This document shows, piece by piece, positions 35,312 to 42,949 of a stretch of 64,000 nt of DNA. Below the pieces are notes generated by a model. It was not told the DNA's origin. It saw nothing but the letters and a program-made list of their open reading frames with translations, and searched no databases. Made by a program: the position numbers and the translations under genes. How positions within the stretch are numbered: the stretch's first letter is position 1; each line of letters opens with the position of its first letter. Source of the stretch: Boseongicola sp. (GTDB taxonomy: Bacteria; Pseudomonadota; Alphaproteobacteria; Rhodobacterales; Rhodobacteraceae); contig CP046179.1 in NCBI GenBank assembly GCA_014075275.1, positions 2,613,932 through 2,677,931 on the forward strand. Reading direction: 5' to 3'.

Positions 35312-36190
35312 TCACGCGTCCAGGTTCTTGCCAACGATGCGCATCAGGAAGAGCGCGACGATATTGGCGAGAATGATTGCATAGACACCACCTGCTGAGC
35401 CCAGGCCAATGTTCTGACTTTCCACCATGCGCTGGAAAATCAGATAGGTCAGGGTCCGGGTGCCGAAGGCGCCACCGGTGGTCACGAAGATTTCCGCAAA
35501 GATCGACAAAAGGAAGATCGTCTGGATCAGGATCACGATGGTGATCGCTCGGGCCAGATGCGGCAGGGTCATAAAGTAAAAGCGGGCAATGGGGTTCGCA
35601 CCGTCCATCTCGGCGGCTTCCAGTTGTTCGCTGTCCAGCGATTGGATTGCCGTCAAAAGGATCAGCGTTGCAAATGGCAGCCATTGCCAGGAAACGATCA
35701 TAATTAGCGAGAATATCGGGGCGTCACTTAGCCAGACGACCGGGTCTGCTCCAAAGAACCGCCACAGGTGTGCGAATAGTCCGTTGGTCGGGTCCATCAT
35801 CATGTTTTTCCAGACCAGCGCCGAGACTGTCGGCATAACAAAGAAGGGCGAGATAACCAGAATGCGGACAATCCCTTGGCCCCACATCGGCTGATCAAGC
35901 AAAATGGCCAACAAGATGCCAAGAACCACGGTGATCACAATGATACCGCCCACCAAAATCAGGGTGGTTTGAACGGCGGGCCAGAACGAGCTTGAGCCCA
36001 CGAAACGTGTGTAGTTTTCGAAACCAACCCAATCCAGGCCGCGGTCAAGACTGTCTCCGCGCAGGGGCAGATACTTCTTGAACGAAAAGTAGAGGGTCAT
36101 TGAGAGCGGAACCAGCATCCAGACGAGGAGCAGGAAGACCGCCGGGGCCATCATTAAACGGGCCGCTGATCTTGAATGTGCTGTAGCCAT
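35312..36190 (-). CDS. smoF: Polyol ABC transporter permease, first subunit
   Basis: 292 residues with six membrane helices and the EAA loop EAAEMDGANPIARFYFMTLP (about 198-217), typical of MalF-type permeases. It is preceded by GGAGAGGTGCAT as ribosome binding site, and separated from smoE by a spacer that contains a strong hairpin. Confidence 0.93.
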   Translation of the reverse strand: MATAHSRSAARLMMAPAVFLLLVWMLVPLSMTLYFSFKKYLPLRGDSLDRGLDWVGFENYTRFVGSSSFWPAVQTTLILVGGIIVITVVLGILLAILLDQPMWGQGIVRILVISPFFVMPTVSALVWKNMMMDPTNGLFAHLWRFFGADPVVWLSDAPIFSLIMIVSWQWLPFATLILLTAIQSLDSEQLEAAEMDGANPIARFYFMTLPHLARAITIVILIQTIFLLSIFAEIFVTTGGAFGTRTLTYLIFQRMVESQNIGLGSAGGVYAIILANIVALFLMRIVGKNLDA

Positions 36191-36262
36191 TTTTATGCAC
36201 CTCTCCTGTTAACGGTATGTCACCGTTTCAGATTTGAGCTCTCGGATTCAAGGGTGAAGGGT

Positions 36263-36288
36263 CCGGAGGGCAGGGAGCTGCCCTCCGG
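36263..36288 (-). other. Strong intercistronic hairpin between smoE and smoF
   Basis: A perfect 11-bp inverted repeat (CCGGAGGGCAG at 36263-36273, CTGCCCTCCGG at 36278-36288, 4-base loop) lies 12 bases after the smoE stop with no T run. Such elements often protect the upstream mRNA and lower downstream expression, giving more binding protein than permease. Confidence 0.65.
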
Positions 36289-36299
36289 TGGGAGAACGC

Positions 36300-37613
36300 T
36301 TAGCGGTAGCCTGCGGCTTCCATTGCGTCGTTTGTCAGAGCCTGTGCTTTCGCAAGAGCTTCGTCGATGGTCTGCTGACCAGCATAGACCGCCGAGAATT
36401 CCTGGCTGACTTCTGTCGCAATTCCAGCGAATTCAGGGATCGCAGCGAACTGAACACCAACATATGGGACAGGATCGACTGTCGGGTTGTTGGGGTTAGC
36501 GGCCAGGATCGCATTCAACGTCATCTGAGCAAAAGGAACCTCTTGGTAGATGGCGTTGTCATAGAGCGACTGGCGTGTGCCCGGAGGAATGGAAGCATGA
36601 CCATTCTCGAACCCAACCAAACGCATGTAGTCTGGGCCGGTCGACCAGGCGATGAACTCTTTTGCAGCATCAGCTTTTTGTGTGCCTGCTGGGATTGCAA
36701 GTGCCCATGCCCAAAGCCAGCCTGAGTTTCTGCCAAGACCTGCATTTGGTGCAACTGCCCAACCAATGTTTCCAGCAACGTCGCTGGCTCCACCTTTGCC
36801 GTCTTCAGCCAGCCATCCGGCAGCAACGGTTGCGTCCATCCACATGCCACACTTGCCTTGACGGAAGAGAGACAAGTTTTCGTTGAAGCCGTTGTTCGCA
36901 TATCCAGCAGGACCAGATTCAGCCATCATGCCAGTATAGAATTCCAGAGCGTTCTTCCAACCTGGCTGGTCGAATTGAGCGTTCCAGTCTTCATCAAACC
37001 AACGTGCGCCAAAGGCATTGCCGAGCACTGTGATGATTGCACCACCTTCGCCCCAACCTGCCTTACCACGCATGCAGATACCGTTGATTTCGTTGTCACG
37101 ATCAGTCATCGCAGCCGCAGCTTGGCGGATGAAGTCCCACGTCGGCTCGTCAGGCATTTCCAGACCAGCTTTTTCCATCAGGTCTGTGCGATAGTGAACG
37201 AACGAACTTTCTGCATAAAATGGCGCTGCATAAAGTGTTCCGTCATGCGACAGGCCACCACGAACGGCAGGCAAAATGTCTTCGACATCGTAATGTGCTG
37301 GCATATCGTCAAGCGGGACGAGCCAGTCCTGAGCACCCCAAATCGGGGTTTCAAACATACCAATCATCATAACGTCAAACGCACCACCCTTAGTGGTGAT
37401 GTCAGTTGTAACGCGCTGACGAAGAACGTTTTCTTCCAGAGTAACCCACTCGACGGTATGACCGGTGCGCGCAGTAAAGTCGCCAGTCAAAGCCTGCATC
37501 TTGATCATGTCATCGTTGTTTACAGTCGCGATGACGATGTTTTCGGCGTAGGCGGCGCTTGCTAGCGCAACCCCTGCAGCAGTCGCTGTTGCCAGTTTAA
37601 AATTCGATAACAT
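36300..37613 (-). CDS. smoE: Polyol ABC transporter substrate-binding protein
   Basis: 437 residues from the ATG of MLSNFKLATATAAGVALA, whose signal peptide ends near ASAAYAEN (about residue 24). Family 1 type solute-binding protein: IVIATVNNDDMIKMQALTGD, TTKGGAFDVMMIGMFETPIWG and KCGMWMDATVAAGWL fit sorbitol/mannitol binding proteins of Rhodobacterales. First transport gene of the smo operon, downstream of a LacI regulator. Confidence 0.93.
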   Translation of the reverse strand: MLSNFKLATATAAGVALASAAYAENIVIATVNNDDMIKMQALTGDFTARTGHTVEWVTLEENVLRQRVTTDITTKGGAFDVMMIGMFETPIWGAQDWLVPLDDMPAHYDVEDILPAVRGGLSHDGTLYAAPFYAESSFVHYRTDLMEKAGLEMPDEPTWDFIRQAAAAMTDRDNEINGICMRGKAGWGEGGAIITVLGNAFGARWFDEDWNAQFDQPGWKNALEFYTGMMAESGPAGYANNGFNENLSLFRQGKCGMWMDATVAAGWLAEDGKGGASDVAGNIGWAVAPNAGLGRNSGWLWAWALAIPAGTQKADAAKEFIAWSTGPDYMRLVGFENGHASIPPGTRQSLYDNAIYQEVPFAQMTLNAILAANPNNPTVDPVPYVGVQFAAIPEFAGIATEVSQEFSAVYAGQQTIDEALAKAQALTNDAMEAAGYR

Positions 37614-37653
37614 CCGATTCCTCCCTATGTTGGACGTTAAGGGGAACCTAGAA

Positions 37654-37686
37654 CGCAAATACACCAACGTCAATCAAAAATTTGCG
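37654..37686 (-). promoter_or_regulatory. Inverted repeat and promoter upstream of smoE
   Basis: Plus-strand CGCAAAT (37654-37660) and ATTTGCG (37680-37686) form a 7-bp inverted repeat. On the minus strand TTGACG and, 17 bases on, TAGGTT give a weak -35/-10 pair in the same place, so a repressor bound here would cover the smoE promoter. Function is inferred from position. Confidence 0.4.
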
Positions 37687-37703
37687 CGAGTAAAGTTTTG
37701 GGG

Positions 37704-38735
37704 TTACGCCGAGGATCGCAAGATCAACTTGGCGGGGTAAAGAGTCACCTTTCGGTCCGCGAGTTTCCCACCAGCCTCAATCACCTCCCGAAGCGTCTCA
37801 ACTGCACGATCTGAAACCGAGTCATAGTCGTGCGCAGCGGTAGTAAGGGAAGGGCAGGTGAAGCTGGAAAAAGGGTGGCCGTCGTGGGAAGCAATGCGCA
37901 TCGCACATCCCCGGCCATGACCAACCCTAAGTCCCTTTTCGTAGCAAGCGGCCAACAAGCCAATAGCCAGCCGATCATTGCTGCAAAGTACTGTGTCACT
38001 GGGAAATCCGCCACTTTCAAAAACCCGAAGGGCACCCTCGCGACCGATTTCCTCAAACGACCAGCCCGCGCCCTCAACTTGAACGACCTGTGGTTCCAAT
38101 CCATGGCGCTTCATCAGTTCCAGATACGCCAGGCGACGCTTGTTCGCATTTGGGTTTGCCGGGTGTCGCATTTCAAAGAAGCAAGGTGGGGTTCCGGTTC
38201 TCAGCAAATATTCAATGGTCTCTGAGACAAAGCTGAAATTGTCAGAGCCAACAAAGGCTTCGCCAACATCTTCGATCTCACTATCGAAAAGAACGGTTGG
38301 GACTTTATCGCAAAATTCTTTGATGGCGTCCCGATCCGAAACCCGACCCAATGGGGCAAACAAGACACCCGCAGGCTTCAAAGAAAGAATGCTGTCGAGA
38401 ATTTCAATTTCCAGATCGGGGCGCCCATAAGGGCTGAACAACGTCGGACGCAGTCCCGCCGACGTGCATCGTTCCTCCAGCTTTCTTGCGATTTCAGCGA
38501 AGAATGGGTCGGTCAGGTAAGGGACGACAATTCCAACGTTCTTCGTTGAGCTTCGATTCTGGTTTATCGCAAAAATGTTTGGGCGATAGTCATAACGATC
38601 CAACGCTTCTTCGATCTTCTGTCTTGTCGAGGATCGGACGCTTTCGGGGTCATTAAAGTACTTCGATACAGTCGGCCTGGAAAGTCCGCTTTTTGCCGCG
38701 AACTCATCCATGTTGCGTATCTTTTTGCCAGACAT
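37704..38735 (-). CDS. LacI-family regulator of the smo operon
   Basis: 343 residues: N-terminal LacI helix-turn-helix MDEFAAKSGLSRPTVSKYFN (about 9-28) and hinge YRPNIFAINQ, then a periplasmic-binding-like sensor (KNVGIVVPYLTDPFFAEIAR, VLCSNDRLAIGLLAACYEKG). It lies directly upstream of smoE in the same direction, so it most likely represses the polyol operon and is relieved by sorbitol, mannitol or a derivative. Confidence 0.9.
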   Translation of the reverse strand: MSGKKIRNMDEFAAKSGLSRPTVSKYFNDPESVRSSTRQKIEEALDRYDYRPNIFAINQNRSSTKNVGIVVPYLTDPFFAEIARKLEERCTSAGLRPTLFSPYGRPDLEIEILDSILSLKPAGVLFAPLGRVSDRDAIKEFCDKVPTVLFDSEIEDVGEAFVGSDNFSFVSETIEYLLRTGTPPCFFEMRHPANPNANKRRLAYLELMKRHGLEPQVVQVEGAGWSFEEIGREGALRVFESGGFPSDTVLCSNDRLAIGLLAACYEKGLRVGHGRGCAMRIASHDGHPFSSFTCPSLTTAAHDYDSVSDRAVETLREVIEAGGKLADRKVTLYPAKLILRSSA

Positions 38736-38789
38736 TCACACTCTCCTGCACGCGTGATTGCGCAATTCCACTCGCCCCGCGTCCACTAA

Positions 38790-38809
38790 TTATTATCTCG
38801 CGATAATAA
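38790..38809 (-). promoter_or_regulatory. Perfect palindromic operator candidate upstream of the LacI gene
   Basis: TTATTATC (38790-38797) and GATAATAA (38802-38809) are perfect 8-bp arms around a TCGC centre. The symmetry with a central CG step is the usual form of LacI-family operators, and the site lies about 55 bases upstream of the regulator start, suggesting autoregulation. Confidence 0.6.
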
Positions 38810-38881
38810 CAAACTCCCTGAGATGCAACGTTACAACCATTCAACATTGCGACGTGTGGCAACAGGAAACCGTCTCTTTTC

Positions 38882-39337
38882 TTAGTCCAGATAATACCCT
38901 GTAAACTCTTTGATGGTCGACACGGTCATCAATGTTTTCATCTCGGAAACTGACGGGATCATCGAAAGCCGGTTGCGATACAACTTTTCGTAGTCTTTCG
39001 CGTCACGGGTCGCAACGCGAATGAGATAATCAAAGTCGCCGGATATCAAATGGCACTCAAGAATTTCTGGCATTTCAGCGATGGCGTCCTCGAATGCACC
39101 TGTATCCTCACGTCGCGCACTAACTGTTTTTACTTCGACGAAAATCTGAAGCTCAAGCCCGATCTCCAACCGATCAAGCCGGGCGGAATATCCGGAAATT
39201 TTTCCGGAACTCTCCAGAATTTTCACGCGCCGGTGACAAGCCGAAAGCGACAGTCCAACAAGGTCGGAAAGCTGCAACATCGATATATTACCGTTCGATT
39301 GAAGAGTTGTGAGAATCTTCCTATTGATGTCATCCAT
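38882..39337 (-). CDS. Lrp/AsnC-family regulator
   Basis: 151 residues from ATG of MDDINRKILTTLQSNGNI. Helix-turn-helix SMLQLSDLVGLSLSACHRRV (about 19-38), then a RAM ligand domain (LISGDFDYLIRVATRDAKDY). Divergent from uspA and close to an alanine/Na+ symporter gene fragment. It may have controlled that amino acid transporter; the AT-rich spacer has a near-palindrome GGAAATATTCC just before its start. Confidence 0.9.
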   Translation of the reverse strand: MDDINRKILTTLQSNGNISMLQLSDLVGLSLSACHRRVKILESSGKISGYSARLDRLEIGLELQIFVEVKTVSARREDTGAFEDAIAEMPEILECHLISGDFDYLIRVATRDAKDYEKLYRNRLSMIPSVSEMKTLMTVSTIKEFTGYYLD

Positions 39338-39481
39338 CGGAAATATTCCTAATAGTTTGCTGTATTTCCCAAAGTATTTCAGAAATTTTCCGAAAATAAA
39401 GAAAAAAAGACAGTCCTTTCTCTTGCGATGTGTGCAAGTCTGTCCGTGCCAGTATTTGGCACAACGAAAGGAGTGGGGAAT

Positions 39482-39916
39482 ATGACAGAAACGATCGTCG
39501 TCGGATATGACGGCAGTGAAAGCGCCAGTCGGGCATTGGGGTTTGCAGCGCAAATCGCCAAATCCCAGGGCATGGAGGTCACCGTTACACATGTGTTGGA
39601 ATGGTCGCCTTATACGTTTTTAACACCTGAAGAACTGGAAGAGCGTCACGCTAGGCGAACCGAAGAACTTGCTCGCGCGGAAAGCACGATCTTGGCACCT
39701 GTCATGGAGAAGTTGTCCGCAGACGGAGTCTCCGCGAAAGCTGTGCTGAAGTACGGCCACATCGCAGAAACTATCTGCGCCGTGGCAAGCGAGTCGGGAG
39801 TATCTCAAGTGGTGATCGGACGCACCGGGCACTCGGCACTGGCATCCAGACTGTTTGGCTCTGTTGCTGGCACCTTGGTTCAGGCTTCGCCTGTGCCAGT
39901 GACAATCGTTCCATAA
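39482..39916 (+). CDS. Universal stress protein (UspA family)
   Basis: 144 residues from the ATG after GAAAGGAGTGGGGAAT. Begins TETIVVGYDGSESASRALGF and ends with the ATP-binding motif VIGRTGHSALASRLFGSVAG (G-2x-G-9x-G-S), so it belongs to the ATP-binding UspA group. It is followed 19 bases later by the symporter fragment and would have been co-transcribed with it. Confidence 0.92.
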   Translation: MTETIVVGYDGSESASRALGFAAQIAKSQGMEVTVTHVLEWSPYTFLTPEELEERHARRTEELARAESTILAPVMEKLSADGVSAKAVLKYGHIAETICAVASESGVSQVVIGRTGHSALASRLFGSVAGTLVQASPVPVTIVP

Positions 39917-39935
39917 AAAAATGACAGGGATAGTG

Positions 39936-40205
39936 ATGAATAGAAAATTGAAAATGGCGTCTCTCGCCATTCCCACACTTCTTGCCTCGGCCGCTCCGGC
40001 GCTGGCGCAGAGCATCGACGAAAAAGTAAACGAGGTTTTTGCAAGCTCTACCGGCTGGTTCGTCAGCCTGATCTTTAGTCCGTTCCCAGGAACAAGTTTC
40101 CCTTGGATCGTGGCGTGGCTGGTGATCGCAGCGACCGTTTTTACGGTCTACTTCGGCCTGTCCGTCGTCAGGGTTTTGGAAACCAAGAGTTGCTTAAACA
40201 AGTAA
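39936..40205 (+). pseudogene. 5' fragment of an alanine/Na+ symporter (AGCS family) gene, truncated at IS3
   Basis: The 89-residue frame begins with a signal-like helix (MASLAIPTLLASAAPALAQ), then SIDEKVNEVFASSTGWFVSL and PFPGTSFPWIVAWLVIAATV, the typical start of AGCS symporters. The family likeness ends at about residue 74 (VYFG, about 40158); the remaining residues are encoded by IS-adjacent DNA. The other 400 or so residues expected are not on the far side of the IS element. Confidence 0.85.
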
Positions 40206-40232
40206 AGAGTTTGGCTCGTCTGGTTGATGTTA

Positions 40233-41213
40233 TTATGCGGCGCGCTGTCTGTGATGCAAGCGCCGCGCTTCGAGCGTCTTTCGTTTGATCCTTTCCCGTT
40301 GTCTTAGAATGGCTTTGTCACGCCCGAAGTAGACGTCGGCGGGTGTGACGTTGTTCAGGCTCTCGTGGTAGCGCTTGTGATTGTAGTGATCGACGAAGGC
40401 TTCGATCTGGGTTTCGAGGTCTCCCGGAAGGAAGTAGTTCTCCAATAGGATGCGGTTCTTCAGGGTTTGATGCCACCTCTCGATCTTGCCCTGTGTCTGG
40501 GGATGATATGGTGCGCCCCGAGAATGCTTCATGCCTTTGTCCTGCAGCCATTCAGCCAGATCGCCAGAGACGTAACTGGACCCGTTGTCGCTGAGGAGGC
40601 GGGGTTTGTGGATGACGTGAACCTGATCGCACCCTGATGCTTGTAGCGCCAAATCCAGGGTGTCCGTCACGTCCTCTGCCCGCATGTTCGTGCAGAGTTT
40701 CCACGAGATGATGTAGCGGCTGTAGTCGTCCAGGATTGTGCTGAGATAGAACCAGCCCCAGCCAAGCACTTTGAGATAGGTGAAGTCGGTTTGCCAAAGC
40801 TGGTTGATCGCAGTGGTCTTGTCTTTGAACTCGTTTGCCGCCTTGAGCACGATAAAGGCCGGGCTGGTGATCAGATCGTGGGCCTTCAGGGCCCGATAGA
40901 CTGAAGATTCCGAGACGAAGTAGCGCTCCCGATCCGTGAACGTCACTGCCAGTTCGCGCGGCGACAGCTCCGTCTCCTGCAGCGCCAGCTTGACGACCTT
41001 GCGCCGGACTTCGTCGGGGATGCGGTTCCAGACATGTCTGGGCTTAGGCGCTTGATCCACAAGGCCAGCGTCGCCGCGCTGCCGATACCGATCATACCAA
41101 CGGTAAAATGTGGTGCGGGGGATGCCCAGCTTTGCCAATGTTCGACGAGCAGACAAATGCGACCCCTCAACAAGCCGGATGATCTCCAACTTCTCAGATG
41201 CAGCATACCTCAT
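40233..41213 (-). CDS. IS3-family transposase OrfB (DDE integrase)
   Basis: 326 residues from ATG MRYAASEKLEIIRLVEGSHL, which overlaps the OrfA stop (ATGA). Helix-turn-helix ARRTLAKLGIPRTTFYRWYD, then rve integrase core: DDE residues in LWQTDFTYLKVLGWGWFYLS, RLLSDNGSSYVSGD and GKIERWHQTLKNRILLENY. It can also be made as an OrfAB fusion by -1 slippage on the A7 run in OrfA (plus-strand about 41241-41247, where the minus strand reads CTC AAA AAA AGC). Confidence 0.93.
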   Translation of the reverse strand: MRYAASEKLEIIRLVEGSHLSARRTLAKLGIPRTTFYRWYDRYRQRGDAGLVDQAPKPRHVWNRIPDEVRRKVVKLALQETELSPRELAVTFTDRERYFVSESSVYRALKAHDLITSPAFIVLKAANEFKDKTTAINQLWQTDFTYLKVLGWGWFYLSTILDDYSRYIISWKLCTNMRAEDVTDTLDLALQASGCDQVHVIHKPRLLSDNGSSYVSGDLAEWLQDKGMKHSRGAPYHPQTQGKIERWHQTLKNRILLENYFLPGDLETQIEAFVDHYNHKRYHESLNNVTPADVYFGRDKAILRQRERIKRKTLEARRLHHRQRAA

Positions 41214-41584
41214 TCTTGGTCGCCCCCACCGCCGGTCATGCTTTTTTTGAGAAGACGCAGTTCCAGTGTTTGCTCGGCAACGACCTCCTTCAGGTCTCGG
41301 GCTTCGCGGCGCAGGTCCTTGACTTCGTCGGTCGTAGCCGCACGCGCCGTATCTCCAGCAAGCCGCCGTTTGCCAGCTTCCATGAAGTCCTTGGACCATT
41401 TGTAGTAGATACCTTGAGATATTCCCTCACGACGGCACAACTCAGCAATGCTGTCTTCGCCACGCAAGCCATCCAGCACGATCCGGATCTTCTCTTCTGA
41501 CGAATACTGTTTGCGCGTCGCGCGCTTGATCTCTTTGACGATCTTCTCGCCGGGGCTCCTGCGAGTTCCAGTTGTCTGTCTCAT
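41210..41584 (-). CDS. IS3-family transposase OrfA (HTH protein)
   Basis: 124 residues from ATG MRQTTGTRRSPGEKIVKEIK, with AGGAG seven bases upstream. Contains the HTH_Tnp_1 domain (KIRIVLDGLRGEDSIAELCR, REGISQGIYYKWSKDFME) and a C-terminal leucine zipper (DLRREARDLKEVVAEQTLEL). The run of seven A near its end is in the right place for the frameshift that makes the OrfAB transposase. Confidence 0.92.
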   Translation of the reverse strand: MRQTTGTRRSPGEKIVKEIKRATRKQYSSEEKIRIVLDGLRGEDSIAELCRREGISQGIYYKWSKDFMEAGKRRLAGDTARAATTDEVKDLRREARDLKEVVAEQTLELRLLKKSMTGGGGDQE

Positions 41585-41654
41585 GTCCCACTCCTCAGTG
41601 GTTACGATGAGCCAACAAAACTCTCTTATCAAATTAACCTAATTGGACCCATAG

Positions 41655-41807
41655 GCGCTGACTTCAGACATGACTATACCCGACTGGACGTATTCGGCAG
41701 CAGACCAAGCGACAGATGATTGGTCTGGCCCCACTTATATCGAAGTTGCGCAAGTTTCAGACCGGTTTGGGCCGGGGTTATATGGAAAGTTTAAGATCAA
41801 TGACTAA
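41655..41807 (+). pseudogene. 3' fragment of a GTA gp15-like tail tip gene
   Basis: Fifty codons in one frame read SDMTIPDWTYSAADQATDDW and GPTYIEVAQVSDRFGPGLYG, ending at TAA 41805-41807. This aligns with the C-terminus of the prophage tip protein at 9400-9600 (YTAAQQTADWG, IRIFQLSALIGRG). As in the prophage, a DUF2793 gene follows at once, here overlapping by eight bases. The frame meets a TAG at 41652, at the IS edge, so the other 95 percent of the gene is gone. Likely the right end of a chromosomal GTA cluster. Confidence 0.75.
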
Positions 41808-42510
41808 CACCGCTCAATTTGCGCTGCCTTTGGTGCAGCCAGCGCAGGCACAGAAACACGTTACAGTGAACGAAGCACTGCTGCGTCTGGATGCGTTGGC
41901 ACAAATTACTTTGAACGGAGTCGGGATGGTGACACCGCCCGGGTTGCCTACAGAGGGTGAACTTTATGATATTGGTGCAAGCGCTACGGGGGATTGGGCA
42001 TCGCAGGACGGAAAGCTGGGGCTTTTTTCCAACGGAGGATGGGTGTTCGTTCAACCCAAAACCGGCTGGCGGGGCTGGCGGGTGGATACTGGATCGGCAG
42101 TTACTTATGACGGTGCAACTTGGGTTGAAGGTGGCGGTAGCTTTACAGCCAATGGCGCCGGATTTGTGCACCGCTCAATTGAAGTGGATCACGCGGTTGG
42201 AACTGGCGCATCTTCGGCGATTTCCGCCTTTATTTCATCAAATTCAATTGTTTATGGTATTACCGGCCGTGTTTTGTCTGCAGTCGGCGGAGCGACAAGT
42301 ATTGAGATTGGCGTCACGGGCAGCACAAATCGTTATGGTTCGGGCATTGGTGTCGGTGCGGGGTCTTGGGCGCGCGGCTTAACCGGAAATCCATTAACTT
42401 ATTACAGTGATACCGACCTGATTTTGACGGCTACCGGTGGGAACTTCGACGGCACGGGAACCTTTCGCGTTGCAGTGCATTTTGCAGAATTGACCTTGCC
42501 GCGCGCCTAA
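41800..42510 (+). CDS. DUF2793 protein, probably GTA-associated
   Basis: 236 residues from ATG MTNTAQFALPLVQPAQAQKH. The DUF2793 domain (KHVTVNEALLRLDALAQI, GELYDIGASATGDWASQDG, GWVFVQPKTGWRGWRVD) parallels the prophage protein at 9609-10685. The C-terminal half (about 130-236) is Gly/Ser-rich beta structure (VGTGASSAISAFISSNSIVY) unlike the C1q-like end of the phage copy. In Rhodobacterales such a gene commonly follows GTA gp15. With the rest of the cluster lost, its own promoter is doubtful. Confidence 0.8.
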   Translation: MTNTAQFALPLVQPAQAQKHVTVNEALLRLDALAQITLNGVGMVTPPGLPTEGELYDIGASATGDWASQDGKLGLFSNGGWVFVQPKTGWRGWRVDTGSAVTYDGATWVEGGGSFTANGAGFVHRSIEVDHAVGTGASSAISAFISSNSIVYGITGRVLSAVGGATSIEIGVTGSTNRYGSGIGVGAGSWARGLTGNPLTYYSDTDLILTATGGNFDGTGTFRVAVHFAELTLPRA

Positions 42511-42513
42511 CAA

Positions 42514-42852
42514 TTAACCCCGCGCGCAGGAAATACAGTTGGGTGCGGTTGGATCAAGGTCCAGCCGTCCTGCCGCAATCTCTTCCCCACAATCCTGGCA
42601 ATACCCAAACTCGTCTTCTTGGATACGCTGAAGTGCGGCGGCGATACGCGCGCGTCTTGTTGCGCGCCGGCGCGCGGTGGCTTGCGCCATGGCCTGGCGC
42701 TGCATTGCGTCCATGCGACTGAGGCGCCCCACGGACTGTTGATCCAGCTCGACGGTTTGCTGATCTTCGGCACCTGCGGTGTCTTCGGCGATCAATTCTT
42801 TCATTTCCGCCAGTAAACGCGTGCGATATTTCTCGATGTCGATTTCAGGCAT
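42514..42852 (-). CDS. DksA/TraR-family zinc-finger protein
   Basis: 112 residues with the C-terminal zinc finger YCQDCGEEIAAGRLDLDPTA and NCISCARG (C-x2-C...C-x2-C) and an N-terminal coiled-coil. It is shorter than classical DksA (about 150), like the small DksA/TraR paralogues that modulate RNA polymerase. Convergent with the DUF2793 gene, three bases apart. Confidence 0.88.
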   Translation of the reverse strand: MPEIDIEKYRTRLLAEMKELIAEDTAGAEDQQTVELDQQSVGRLSRMDAMQRQAMAQATARRRATRRARIAAALQRIQEDEFGYCQDCGEEIAAGRLDLDPTAPNCISCARG

Positions 42853-42949
42853 CAAATTTCAGGCATCAAATTGACCTCGCCTGGGGGTTTGATCGTGGTC
42901 CTTCATGCCTATCTGTTGTAAAAGCGGGTGGCAAAGGAAGGATTTGGCC

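Larger units (their letters stand above)
40177..41651 (-). mobile_element. IS3-family insertion sequence (boundaries approximate)
   Basis: Two overlapping transposase genes in IS3 arrangement. Candidate terminal repeats begin TGGAAACCAAGAGTT at 40177 and, on the other strand, TGGGTCCAATTAGGTT from 41651 inward; they match only partly, so ends may be off by some bases. No target duplication is seen, and the flanks belong to two different broken genes, so it probably took part in a deletion or other rearrangement. Confidence 0.8.
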
